From JAVMKJ01 sp031732875 (GTDB lineage Bacteria > Pseudomonadota > Gammaproteobacteria > Competibacterales > Competibacteraceae), in contig JAVMKL010000074.1 in the NCBI GenBank assembly GCA_031732875.1, positions 1 to 36,662 of the forward strand: a stretch of DNA of 36,662 bases. The letters run 5' to 3'. Positions 12,327-20,086 of this stretch are shown here, in pieces. Under the pieces are notes generated by a model, which saw nothing but the letters and a program-made list of their open reading frames with translations, made no database searches and was not told where the DNA came from. The first letter of the stretch is position 1, and every line of letters starts with the position of its first letter. The position numbers were made by a program, and so were the translations under genes.

Positions 12327-13868
12327 ATGCCCCATCCACGAATCCTGATTCTCAACTGCTATTCCGACAACCACCGTAGCGCGCGGGGGAACCCCTGGAT
12401 CGTGCCGCAGTCGATAGCACCGGCTGTACTGGCTGGCATGCTGGATCCCGCGCGCGTCGACATCCGCCTTGCCTGCGAGTTTCGCAACGGCCCTTTCGAG
12501 GATCTTGGCGCACTGCGATGGGCGGACCTGTTGGTACTGACCGGCCTCAACCCGGCGTTCGACCGCATGAAGCAGGTCACGGCGCATGCCAGAACGGTCA
12601 ATCCGGGCATAGTCGTCGCCATGGGCGGCCCGTTGGCGCGGATGCTGCCGAATCTCAGCCGCCGCTATTTCGATTACGTCTGCAGAGGGGATGTCGAGCA
12701 GATGGTATCGGTGGTGGATGCGGTCTTTGGGCCGGGGCACGCAGCCGACGTGCCCATTCCGCGCCATGATCTGTTGCCCGGGAACCGCATCGTCGGCTAC
12801 GTGGAAGCCTCCCGCAACTGCAACTTCCGCTGCAGCTTTTGCGCCATGACGGCCGAAGGTCGGCATTTCATGGCCTACGACCTCGACTATGTGCGCCGGC
12901 AGATTGAGGCTCTTGGCTACCGTCAGTGTGTCATATTCCTCGACCAGAATTTTTTTGCTGGGCCGCGCGCCTACTTCAAGGCGCGCATGGCGCTCCTGAA
13001 AGAGTTGTTCGAGCAACGGCGGTTCGGTGGTTGGGCGGCGCTGGTGACCGCCGATTTCTTCACGGACGCCGACAACGTCTCGCTGGCACGCGAATCCGGC
13101 TGCATCGGTTTTTTTAGCGGCGTCGAATCGTTCAGCCGCGCACAAGTCACTGCCTTCAACAAGAAACAGAATCTGGTGCTGCCGCAGGAGGAAACCATCC
13201 GATCATGTCTGGAGGCCGGTCTGATCTTCCACTACGGTCTGATCTTTGACCTGGTTGACCGAAGGATCGACGAGTTATTGGCTGAAACCGAATTTATCGT
13301 CGCCAACCCGCGCATTACCCTGCCGAGCTTCCTCAGTTTTGCCATCCCGATGCTGGGGACGCCGCTGTTCGGCAGCCGCCTGCGCGCGGGCCTGTTTCTG
13401 CCGAACGTCAGGCTGCGCGACATGGATGGGCGATCACTCGTATGTCACCCCGTCGACCCTATCGAGAAGGCCATCGCTTTTGCTGCGCGCATGGACAAGG
13501 GTCTGATTTCAAAACGCCGGTTGGCGATGCATGCCTGGCGGTTCTTTCGCCACTATCGCTCTACGCTATCCAACTGGGGGCTGTTGAGCGGCCTGGCAAA
13601 TGCCTGGACAATGAGCTACCCGCGTTTCGGCAGCAACGGTCGCGACGGCATTCGCCCCGGCCGGGACGGCTGCCGCAGCTATCATGCCAGCTCCGAACCA
13701 CTTGGGTCTCTGTACCGTCCCCGGATCAAGATTCCCGAACGTTACCGCGGGCATTTCGAGCCGCTATACGTCACTGATCCCGATGGCAAACTGCACGATG
13801 ATCTGATTGGCGACGCAGCCAGCCTGCTCCCCCCGACCAGGGGCCAGGCGGCGACAATTCCCACCTGA
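12327..13868 (+). CDS. Radical SAM protein with B12-binding-like N-terminal domain
   Basis: The 513-residue protein has the [4Fe-4S]-binding CxxxCxxC motif at C165, C169 and C172 (CNFRCSFC), as in radical SAM enzymes. The first ~140 residues look like a cobalamin-binding-type Rossmann domain: ILILNCYSDN, LLVLTGLNP, VVAMGGP and the VCRGDVEQ segment. No DxHxxG cobalamin-ligand motif is visible, so B12 may not be ligated in the classic way. The middle keeps radical SAM barrel features (IFLDQNFF, GFFSGVES). The C-terminal ~140 residues are unassigned. The substrate is unknown. The gene is tightly placed between patatin (21-bp gap) and the GGDEF/EAL gene (7-bp gap), which suggests one transcript and a joint role, possibly in lipid or envelope chemistry; that role is inference. 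Confidence 0.85.
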   Translation: MPHPRILILNCYSDNHRSARGNPWIVPQSIAPAVLAGMLDPARVDIRLACEFRNGPFEDLGALRWADLLVLTGLNPAFDRMKQVTAHARTVNPGIVVAMGGPLARMLPNLSRRYFDYVCRGDVEQMVSVVDAVFGPGHAADVPIPRHDLLPGNRIVGYVEASRNCNFRCSFCAMTAEGRHFMAYDLDYVRRQIEALGYRQCVIFLDQNFFAGPRAYFKARMALLKELFEQRRFGGWAALVTADFFTDADNVSLARESGCIGFFSGVESFSRAQVTAFNKKQNLVLPQEETIRSCLEAGLIFHYGLIFDLVDRRIDELLAETEFIVANPRITLPSFLSFAIPMLGTPLFGSRLRAGLFLPNVRLRDMDGRSLVCHPVDPIEKAIAFAARMDKGLISKRRLAMHAWRFFRHYRSTLSNWGLLSGLANAWTMSYPRFGSNGRDGIRPGRDGCRSYHASSEPLGSLYRPRIKIPERYRGHFEPLYVTDPDGKLHDDLIGDAASLLPPTRGQAATIPT

Positions 13869-13875
13869 TAATGCG

Positions 13876-16776
13876 ATGATGATCAAGCGGTTCTGTAAAT
13901 GTCTGGTGCTACTCGCGATGATAGCCCTTGTGCTTCCGGGGGCCTCGCCGAAGACCAATATCTTCTCGGCGGGATTGACGACGCTGTGGGACGCCCCGCA
14001 GGGTCCCGGTCGGTCGGACGATGCGAGCCACTGGCTGACCCAGCTCCGCGATTCAGTGTCACTACCACGCGCGGGTTGCGAGGCTCTGCTGCTGCCAGAC
14101 TTGTCATCGACCAAGCCAGCCCGCGCTTTCCAGATAAAGGTCGAGCGCGAGCGGTTCGGGGACCGATCACCAGTCGTCTTCCTGCAGGAACCGATTGCCG
14201 AGTTCTTCATTGTCGTCGCCAGCGATATCAATGGTTGCCCTTGGTATTCCATTTCCGGTCGCGGCTTGCCCTTCGCCCAGCGTGATACCGTCAGCCCGTT
14301 CCCCAATGCACGGCTGCCGGCGTTGGCCAACGACACGACGATCACGGCGATCGTGCAGGACTACAAGGCCATTCGTCCGTGGATCATGCTCACCGACGAG
14401 ACCAGCTTCGCGCGCGAAAACTCCATGCTATGGGTCGGCCTGGGGGCCTACAGCGGCATCCTGATGATGATGATTGTCGTCGCCCTCGGCTTCGACGCTT
14501 TCGCAGGCAGCCGCGTGGCATTGGCCTACGCCTGTTACTGCGTCGCGATGCAGGTCTGGCTGGTGCAGAATTTCGGCATCGGCTCCGCCTTTGCGCCGTT
14601 CTGGCCCGGTCCGGAATACTTCCCGATCCTCCAGGCGATTTCGGTAGCCGGCGTGGTGCTCGGGATTGGCTTCGCGGTGCTCGAGTTCCTGCAACTGCGC
14701 GGCAAGGTGCGCGCGGCGATCAGTGGCTCCGTCCTGCTCAGCGCGCTCTGCTTCCTCGCTTCGGCATGGCATACCGCCGGTTACCGTGCCGGGTCGGCCG
14801 TTCTCTCCGTCCTGGCCGTTGCGACCATCGTGTTGCTCGTCAGGGGCGTGTTCAAGGGCGATACCTCGCTCCGGCTGTTCTCGCTGGGGCTAGGCGCGAC
14901 CATGGTCGGCGGGGGGGTACAGGCTTTTTCGATGGTCGGTAGCGGCGTCGAGATTGGTCGGCTGGCGGCTTTCGCATTTCCGATCGGCACCCTGCTTCAG
15001 GCAGCTTTCTGGCTGGCAGCGCTAATTGTCCGGCTACGGAGCGAGCAGCGAGAGTTGCACGAACTCGAAGGACAACAGGCGGCGATCATGTGGGCGATGC
15101 CTGACCTGATCCTGGTCATCGATCAGCAAGGGATCTGCCTCGACTACAAACAACCCCAGGCGACGAGATTTTTCGTCGCCGAGGGCGAACTGCTTGGCAA
15201 GAACGTGTCAGGGGTTCTGCCAACCGAGACGGCGAGCACCATTCGGCAGGGTATCGAGCAGGTACTGCAGCAAGGCGAACTGCAATTGGTGTTCATCGAC
15301 CTGCCGGTAGACGGCAGCATTCATCACTACGAGGCGCGTATCGCGCCAAACGGACCCAGCAAGGTGGTGGTCGTCGTGCGCGACATCACGTTCCAGAAGC
15401 GCAACGAGGAGAAGATCCGTCGCCTGGCCTATTTCGATACGCTGACCGGCTTGCCAAACCGACAGAGCTTTCTCGAACGTCTCGACCGCGAATTGGCGCG
15501 GGCACGTCGGACGAAAAGCCGGATAGCGCTGCTATTTCTCGATCTGGACGGCTTCAAGCGGATCAACGACACGCTTGGGCACAGTGCCGGCGACTGCCTG
15601 CTGCAGACCGTCGCCGACCGCCTGCGGGAAAGACTGCGCGCAGGTGCCTTCATTGCCCGGCCGGCGCTGGACGAGTCGGGCCTGCACTTCGCACGCCTTG
15701 GCGGTGACGAGTTCACCGTCGTTCTGCCCGATGTCGACACCACCGAGGCCGCCTGCGCGATCGCACAGCGAATACAGGAGTTGCTAGGACAGGCTGTCCT
15801 GATCGGTGAACAGGAGATCGCGGTCACATCGAGCATCGGCATCGCGCTCTTTCCCGACGACGGCGACGATGCCGCGACGCTGTTAAAGCACGCGGATACC
15901 GCGATGTATTACGCCAAGGAGCAAGGGCGTAATAACTGGCAGTTGTACGAGCGAACGCTGACTACCCGGACGACGGCACGCCTGGCTCTTGAAGGCGATA
16001 TTCGCAAGGGACTCGAACGAGGCGAGTTTCGTCTGTTTTACCAACCGCAGGTGCGCGCCAGCGATGGTACGATCATCGGTGTCGAAGCACTGATCCGCTG
16101 GCAGCATCCGCAGCAAGGGCTGGTATCGCCGGCACTGTTCATTCCCGTTGCAGAGGAAAGCGGCCTGATCGTTCCGATCGGCGAGTGGGTGCTCGATGCC
16201 GCCTGCCGCCAGGTGCGGGAATGGCAGCAGGATGGCGTTTCGGTCCCGCGGGTAGCGGTGAACGTCTCGGCACGCCAGCTTGTCGCACCGGATTTCCTCG
16301 ACACCGTTGCGGCGATCATCGCTGCATCGGGTGTTGGCGCCGAACGGCTCGAACTGGAGTTGACCGAAAGCATTCTGATGGACCCGGAGGCCAAGCGAAT
16401 CCAGGGATTGTTTCGCCTGCGCGCTATGGGGGTTCACTTCTCGATCGACGATTTCGGTACCGGTTACTCGTCGCTGTCGTACATCAAACGCTTTCCGATT
16501 GGCACGCTGAAGATCGATCAGAGTTTCGTCCACGGCCTCCCGCACAATGCGGACGATGCGAGCATCACCACCGCGATTATCTCCATGGCCCGTGGCCTCG
16601 ATCTTGAGGTCATTGCCGAAGGTGTTGAAAACAGAGAACAACTCGACTTCCTGCAGCGTGCGCGGTGCCCGAAGCTGCAAGGCTATCTGTTCAGCCGCCC
16701 GCTGCCGGCCGACGAGGTGGAAGCTGTTCTGCGTCGCGGTCGCATTGCACCGCCCGCGCAAGACGCCGGCGAATGA
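13876..16776 (+). CDS. Membrane GGDEF-EAL protein (7TM-DISM-like sensor, PAS, c-di-GMP cyclase/phosphodiesterase)
   Basis: The 966-residue protein begins with a hydrophobic signal segment (MMIKRFCKCLVLLAMIALVL). A periplasmic domain of about 150 residues is followed by about seven TM helices, the arrangement of 7TMR-DISM sensors. A PAS-like region (AIMWAMPDLILVIDQQG) leads to a GGDEF domain with intact GGDEF at 609-613 and an EAL domain with EAL at 737-739, NVSARQL, ELTES and DDFGTGYSS at about 858. Both c-di-GMP-making and c-di-GMP-degrading motifs are intact. The RxxD inhibitory site is missing, and about ten extra residues precede GGDEF. I chose the ATG at 13876 because it gives a clean signal sequence seven bases after the previous stop. 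An earlier ATG at 13807 would overlap the radical SAM gene. Confidence 0.92.
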   Translation: MMIKRFCKCLVLLAMIALVLPGASPKTNIFSAGLTTLWDAPQGPGRSDDASHWLTQLRDSVSLPRAGCEALLLPDLSSTKPARAFQIKVERERFGDRSPVVFLQEPIAEFFIVVASDINGCPWYSISGRGLPFAQRDTVSPFPNARLPALANDTTITAIVQDYKAIRPWIMLTDETSFARENSMLWVGLGAYSGILMMMIVVALGFDAFAGSRVALAYACYCVAMQVWLVQNFGIGSAFAPFWPGPEYFPILQAISVAGVVLGIGFAVLEFLQLRGKVRAAISGSVLLSALCFLASAWHTAGYRAGSAVLSVLAVATIVLLVRGVFKGDTSLRLFSLGLGATMVGGGVQAFSMVGSGVEIGRLAAFAFPIGTLLQAAFWLAALIVRLRSEQRELHELEGQQAAIMWAMPDLILVIDQQGICLDYKQPQATRFFVAEGELLGKNVSGVLPTETASTIRQGIEQVLQQGELQLVFIDLPVDGSIHHYEARIAPNGPSKVVVVVRDITFQKRNEEKIRRLAYFDTLTGLPNRQSFLERLDRELARARRTKSRIALLFLDLDGFKRINDTLGHSAGDCLLQTVADRLRERLRAGAFIARPALDESGLHFARLGGDEFTVVLPDVDTTEAACAIAQRIQELLGQAVLIGEQEIAVTSSIGIALFPDDGDDAATLLKHADTAMYYAKEQGRNNWQLYERTLTTRTTARLALEGDIRKGLERGEFRLFYQPQVRASDGTIIGVEALIRWQHPQQGLVSPALFIPVAEESGLIVPIGEWVLDAACRQVREWQQDGVSVPRVAVNVSARQLVAPDFLDTVAAIIAASGVGAERLELELTESILMDPEAKRIQGLFRLRAMGVHFSIDDFGTGYSSLSYIKRFPIGTLKIDQSFVHGLPHNADDASITTAIISMARGLDLEVIAEGVENREQLDFLQRARCPKLQGYLFSRPLPADEVEAVLRRGRIAPPAQDAGE

Positions 16777-16809
16777 GTCAGAGACGAGCGCAGCAGCAGA
16801 CCTTCGCGC

Positions 16810-16869
16810 TTACTTTCGAGTGGGGCGAAACACGCTGTTCTCATAAACCGCGTGAAATGTCGTGGTCAT
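16810..16869 (-). pseudogene. Truncated DUF104/AF2212-like antitoxin remnant
   Basis: A short ORF of 19 residues, MTTTFHAVYENSVFRPTRK, matches the conserved N-terminus of DUF104-type antitoxins and then stops. These proteins are normally about 60-80 residues. It has a strong GGAGG seven bases before its ATG, overlapping the end of the helicase gene's stop codon, so it was once the gene after dinG in an operon. No toxin gene is present. The truncation point lies 33 bases from the end of the convergent GGDEF/EAL gene, and so marks a probable insertion boundary. Confidence 0.7.
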
Positions 16870-16880
16870 GTTGTTTCCTC

Positions 16881-18785
16881 CTACTCGGCGAAAAACGCCC
16901 GCACCCGTTCCAAATCCCGCGTTCTCGGCATCGGCGGCAGGCTGTCCAGGAACACCCGCCCGTAGAACTTGCTCAGCAGTCGTGGATCGCAGAGCATCAA
17001 CACACCCCGGTCGTTCACGTCCCGGATCAGCCGGCCCGCGCCCTGCTTCAGGGTGATGACCGCCTGAGGCAACTGATGGCGCAGGAAGGGATCCTCGCCG
17101 CGCTGGCGCAGGGATTCGATGCGCGCCTGCAACACCGGATCGCCGGGCGCCGCGAACGGCAACCGGTCGATGATCACGCAGGACAGCGCCTCGCCGCGCA
17201 CGTCCACCCCTTCCCAGAAACTGGCGGTCCCCAGCAACACCGCGTTGCCCAGATCTCGAAACTGCCGCAACAAGGTCCCCTTCGGCCGTTCGCCCTGCAC
17301 CAGCAGCGGATACGCCAGCCGACCCGCCAGCAACTCCGCCGCCTCGCGCAGGGCCCGATAACTGGTGAACAACAGAAACGCCCGCCCCCCGCTGGCCTCC
17401 AGCACCGGCAGCGCCGCATCCACCAGTGCCGCCGTATAACGCGGCGAAGCCGGATCGGGCAGTTGCGGGTGATAGAGTAGGGTGTTGCGGGCGAAATCGA
17501 AGGGGCTGTCCAGCCGCAGCGCCGCGTAATCCCGCAAGCCCAGCCGCAACGCGAAGTGCTCGAACTCCCGCCCCACCGCCAGCGTCGCCGAGGTAAAAAT
17601 CCAGGCGACCTTCCGCGCGTCCATGCGCCCCCGAAAAGTCGGGGCAATATCCAGCGGGGTTCGCATCAGGGTGAAACCACGCCCCCGGGTCTCGAACCAG
17701 CACACGTGATCCGGGGTGCTTTCCTCACCCGCCAGCAGGATCAATCGCTGCGCCAGATCCTCGCCGCGCCGGTGGCAACTTTCCAATCCCTTACCGCGTT
17801 GGGCCGCTTCCTTCAGCGCCTCGCACAGTCGTTCCAACACCCCGCTCAACCGCTCGACCGCCTCCCGCGCCGCCGGTCGCGCGGCGGCTTCACGCCACGG
17901 CGCGCGGCGGTCCGCCTGGCCCAGCACTTCCCGCAACGCCAATGTCGCCGGTTCCAACGCCTCGGCCCGCTGCCGCAGCACGGCGAAATCCGCCGCATCC
18001 CGCGTCTGCTCCACCACCGTGTCCCGCGCCAGCTCGATCAGTTGCCGGCCGCTCAGCGACTGCCCCAAAAAGTGGCTCGCCACCTCCGGCAACTGATGCG
18101 CCTCGTCGAGGATGATCGCCTCCGCGTCCGGCAGCAGCTCGGCGAAGCCGGTCTCCTTCATCGCCATGTCGGCGCAAAACAGGTGATGGTTGATGACCAG
18201 CACGTCCGCGGCCAGCGCCTCACGCCGTGCCTTGGCGAAAAAGCAGTCATCAAGATTCGGGCAGTCCTGCCCCAGGCAATTGTCCGCGGTGGACGTCACC
18301 CGCGGCCAGATCGGCGAGGCTTCCGGCACGTCGGGGATTTCGGCGACGTCGCCGCGGCGAGTGCGACCCGCCCAGACCCGGACGCGGCGCAGTTCGGCAA
18401 CCTGCTCGCGCGAACTCAGCCGCCCGCCTTGTTCGGTGGCCCGCAAGCGGTAGAGGCAGAGATAGTTGCTTCGCCCCTTCAGCAGCGCGGTTCGCGCCGG
18501 GATTTCCAGCGCCCGGCGCACCACCGGCAGATCGCGGTGGTAAAGCTGATCCTGCAAGTGACGGGTTCCGGTCGAGATCATGACCCGAGCCCCGGACAGC
18601 AGCGCAGGCACCAGATAGGCGTAGGTCTTGCCGGTCCCGGTGCCAGCCTCGACGACCAGCGTCCCCCCCTGGTCCAGGACGGCCTCGACCGCCGCGGCCA
18701 TCTCCTGCTGCTCGAGGCGCGGCGCGAATCCCGGAACCTGTCGGGCCAGCGGACCCTCCGACCCCAGCAGTCCGACCGCGTCCAT
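16881..18785 (-). CDS. dinG: YoaA/DinG-family ATP-dependent DNA helicase
   Basis: The 634-residue protein is an XPD-like superfamily 2 helicase that unwinds DNA 5' to 3' and supports repair and replication. Counting from the in-frame TTG at 18803, Walker A is GTGTGKT at 54-60, four iron-sulfur cysteines lie at 116, 176, 181 and 187, and the DEAH box is at 233-236; subtract six for the ATG start chosen here. HD2 motifs near the C-terminus (ASFWEGVDVRG, QGAGRLIRD) are intact. The N-terminal LARQVPGFAPRLEQQEM matches YoaA, so YoaA is the closer relative. The ATG at 18785 is preferred; neither start has a strong Shine-Dalgarno. It lies downstream of the LpoP-like lipoprotein gene and is probably co-transcribed with it. 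Confidence 0.92.
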   Translation of the reverse strand: MDAVGLLGSEGPLARQVPGFAPRLEQQEMAAAVEAVLDQGGTLVVEAGTGTGKTYAYLVPALLSGARVMISTGTRHLQDQLYHRDLPVVRRALEIPARTALLKGRSNYLCLYRLRATEQGGRLSSREQVAELRRVRVWAGRTRRGDVAEIPDVPEASPIWPRVTSTADNCLGQDCPNLDDCFFAKARREALAADVLVINHHLFCADMAMKETGFAELLPDAEAIILDEAHQLPEVASHFLGQSLSGRQLIELARDTVVEQTRDAADFAVLRQRAEALEPATLALREVLGQADRRAPWREAAARPAAREAVERLSGVLERLCEALKEAAQRGKGLESCHRRGEDLAQRLILLAGEESTPDHVCWFETRGRGFTLMRTPLDIAPTFRGRMDARKVAWIFTSATLAVGREFEHFALRLGLRDYAALRLDSPFDFARNTLLYHPQLPDPASPRYTAALVDAALPVLEASGGRAFLLFTSYRALREAAELLAGRLAYPLLVQGERPKGTLLRQFRDLGNAVLLGTASFWEGVDVRGEALSCVIIDRLPFAAPGDPVLQARIESLRQRGEDPFLRHQLPQAVITLKQGAGRLIRDVNDRGVLMLCDPRLLSKFYGRVFLDSLPPMPRTRDLERVRAFFAE

Positions 18786-18811
18786 GGCAGCGATCCGCTT
18801 CAAAGGCTGCG

Positions 18812-19918
18812 TCAGTGCGACAGTTGCGCCGCCTGCGCCTCGGCCTCCTCGGCGCCCCCGATGTTGCCGGAGGACTTGCGGGCGGAGGCGATCACCTTCC
18901 AGTTGCGAGCTTGCAGCGTCCGGTTGCCGCTGGCCAGATTGTTGGACTTGCTGGCCAGCGATTCAGCCTGCTGATACTGGCCCTGATGCAGGCGAATCTG
19001 GGCCAGATCGTGCCAGATACCGGCGTTGCGCGGCTCGATCCGCAAGGCCCGCTCCAGCGCGGCGCCGGCCTTGTCCAACTGATTGCTCTTGACATACTTG
19101 TCGGCGCTGTCCAGCAATGCGGCCACCGCCTGGTTGCCCTCGCGGTTGATCTCCGCCGGCGGCAGATCGGCCGGCGGCCGTGGCGGCGGCGCGGGCTGAG
19201 CGGGTCGGGGTGCGGGCGCGGGCGCCGCGGGCGCCGCCGGTTCGGGGGGAGCAGTTGGCGGAGTCGCCATGGCGACCGCCGGTTCCGCTGGCGCGGACGC
19301 CGGAGAGGACGGCGCATCCGAGGGTCGCGACGGTGGCGCCGTTCGAGTCGTCCGCGGCACGACCGGCTGAGGTTCGGGCAGCGAACCCGGCGTCGGGGCG
19401 GCCCCGTAGGGTTCGCCGGTGCCCCGAGGCGCCGTCGGATAGGCCGCCGTCGGGGGAGTCGTTCTGCCATAACCCTCGGCCGGCGGAGCCGGATAGGGTC
19501 GGGGCGCGGGCGGATACGGCGTGGCGGCACCCGGTGGATAAGATGGCGGTTGCTGAGTACCCCCGGTCTGCGGATAAGCCGGTGCCGTCGGATAAGCCCC
19601 CGGAGTCGATGGATACGGCCGCGCCGCCGGCGCGCCGCCGTAGGTATTCGGATAGCCTGGCGCCGTCGGATAGGCGGAGGAATATTCCCGCGGCAAGAGT
19701 GGATCTTCCTCCGGTATTTGCCCTGCTTCTACCTGAGGGGATGAAGGCTGCTGGGGATAGGTTCCCGCCGACGGCTGGCGCGTGCTGCGATCCACCACCG
19801 GCGCCTTGGCAACCGGCTTCTTGCTGGCTGGCTGCTGCGAAAATGGCGTATTCGCACAACCGGCCGCCCACAGAGTCAAGGCCAACATTCCCAAAGCCTG
19901 CTTCAAATTCACGTTCAT
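18812..19918 (-). CDS. Proline/tyrosine-rich TPR lipoprotein, probable LpoP-like PBP1b activator
   Basis: The 368-residue precursor has a lipoprotein signal with lipobox WAAGC (Cys21). A long low-complexity region of YP, PTAP and PAP repeats follows (about residues 50-245). A C-terminal TPR-like domain (about 255-365) contains QLDKAGAALERALRIEPRN and GQYQQAESLASKS. In Pseudomonas the outer-membrane lipoprotein LpoP has this architecture and is encoded next to mrcB, whose product it activates. Here mrcB is immediately upstream on the same strand (168-bp gap). The mature protein would be tethered to the outer membrane, with the disordered part spanning the periplasm. The start at 19918 has GGGGAG five bases upstream. 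Activator function is inferred from architecture and position. Confidence 0.72.
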   Translation of the reverse strand: MNVNLKQALGMLALTLWAAGCANTPFSQQPASKKPVAKAPVVDRSTRQPSAGTYPQQPSSPQVEAGQIPEEDPLLPREYSSAYPTAPGYPNTYGGAPAARPYPSTPGAYPTAPAYPQTGGTQQPPSYPPGAATPYPPAPRPYPAPPAEGYGRTTPPTAAYPTAPRGTGEPYGAAPTPGSLPEPQPVVPRTTRTAPPSRPSDAPSSPASAPAEPAVAMATPPTAPPEPAAPAAPAPAPRPAQPAPPPRPPADLPPAEINREGNQAVAALLDSADKYVKSNQLDKAGAALERALRIEPRNAGIWHDLAQIRLHQGQYQQAESLASKSNNLASGNRTLQARNWKVIASARKSSGNIGGAEEAEAQAAQLSH

Positions 19919-20086
19919 CAATACTCCCCGTCCGTTCGGCCACCCTAACCCGCGATCCGAACCGGCTCGCGAAACTGTCATTGGTTTAACTCTACCCTTT
20001 CACGCCCCGCGCCGCCATGCGAATCGGCGCCGCCGCTTTCGTTCGCACGGCTTGGAACGCCCCTTCCTCATTGCCGCGGAATGACT

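Noticed and set aside
13807..13875. Upstream ATG for the GGDEF/EAL gene
   Set aside because: It would overlap the radical SAM gene and place a charged segment before the signal sequence; the ATG at 13876 fits better.
11004..16776. CBASS-type defence operon
   Set aside because: A patatin is present, but there is no CD-NTase or accessory Cap gene. The nucleotide enzyme is a c-di-GMP protein, so CBASS cannot be claimed.
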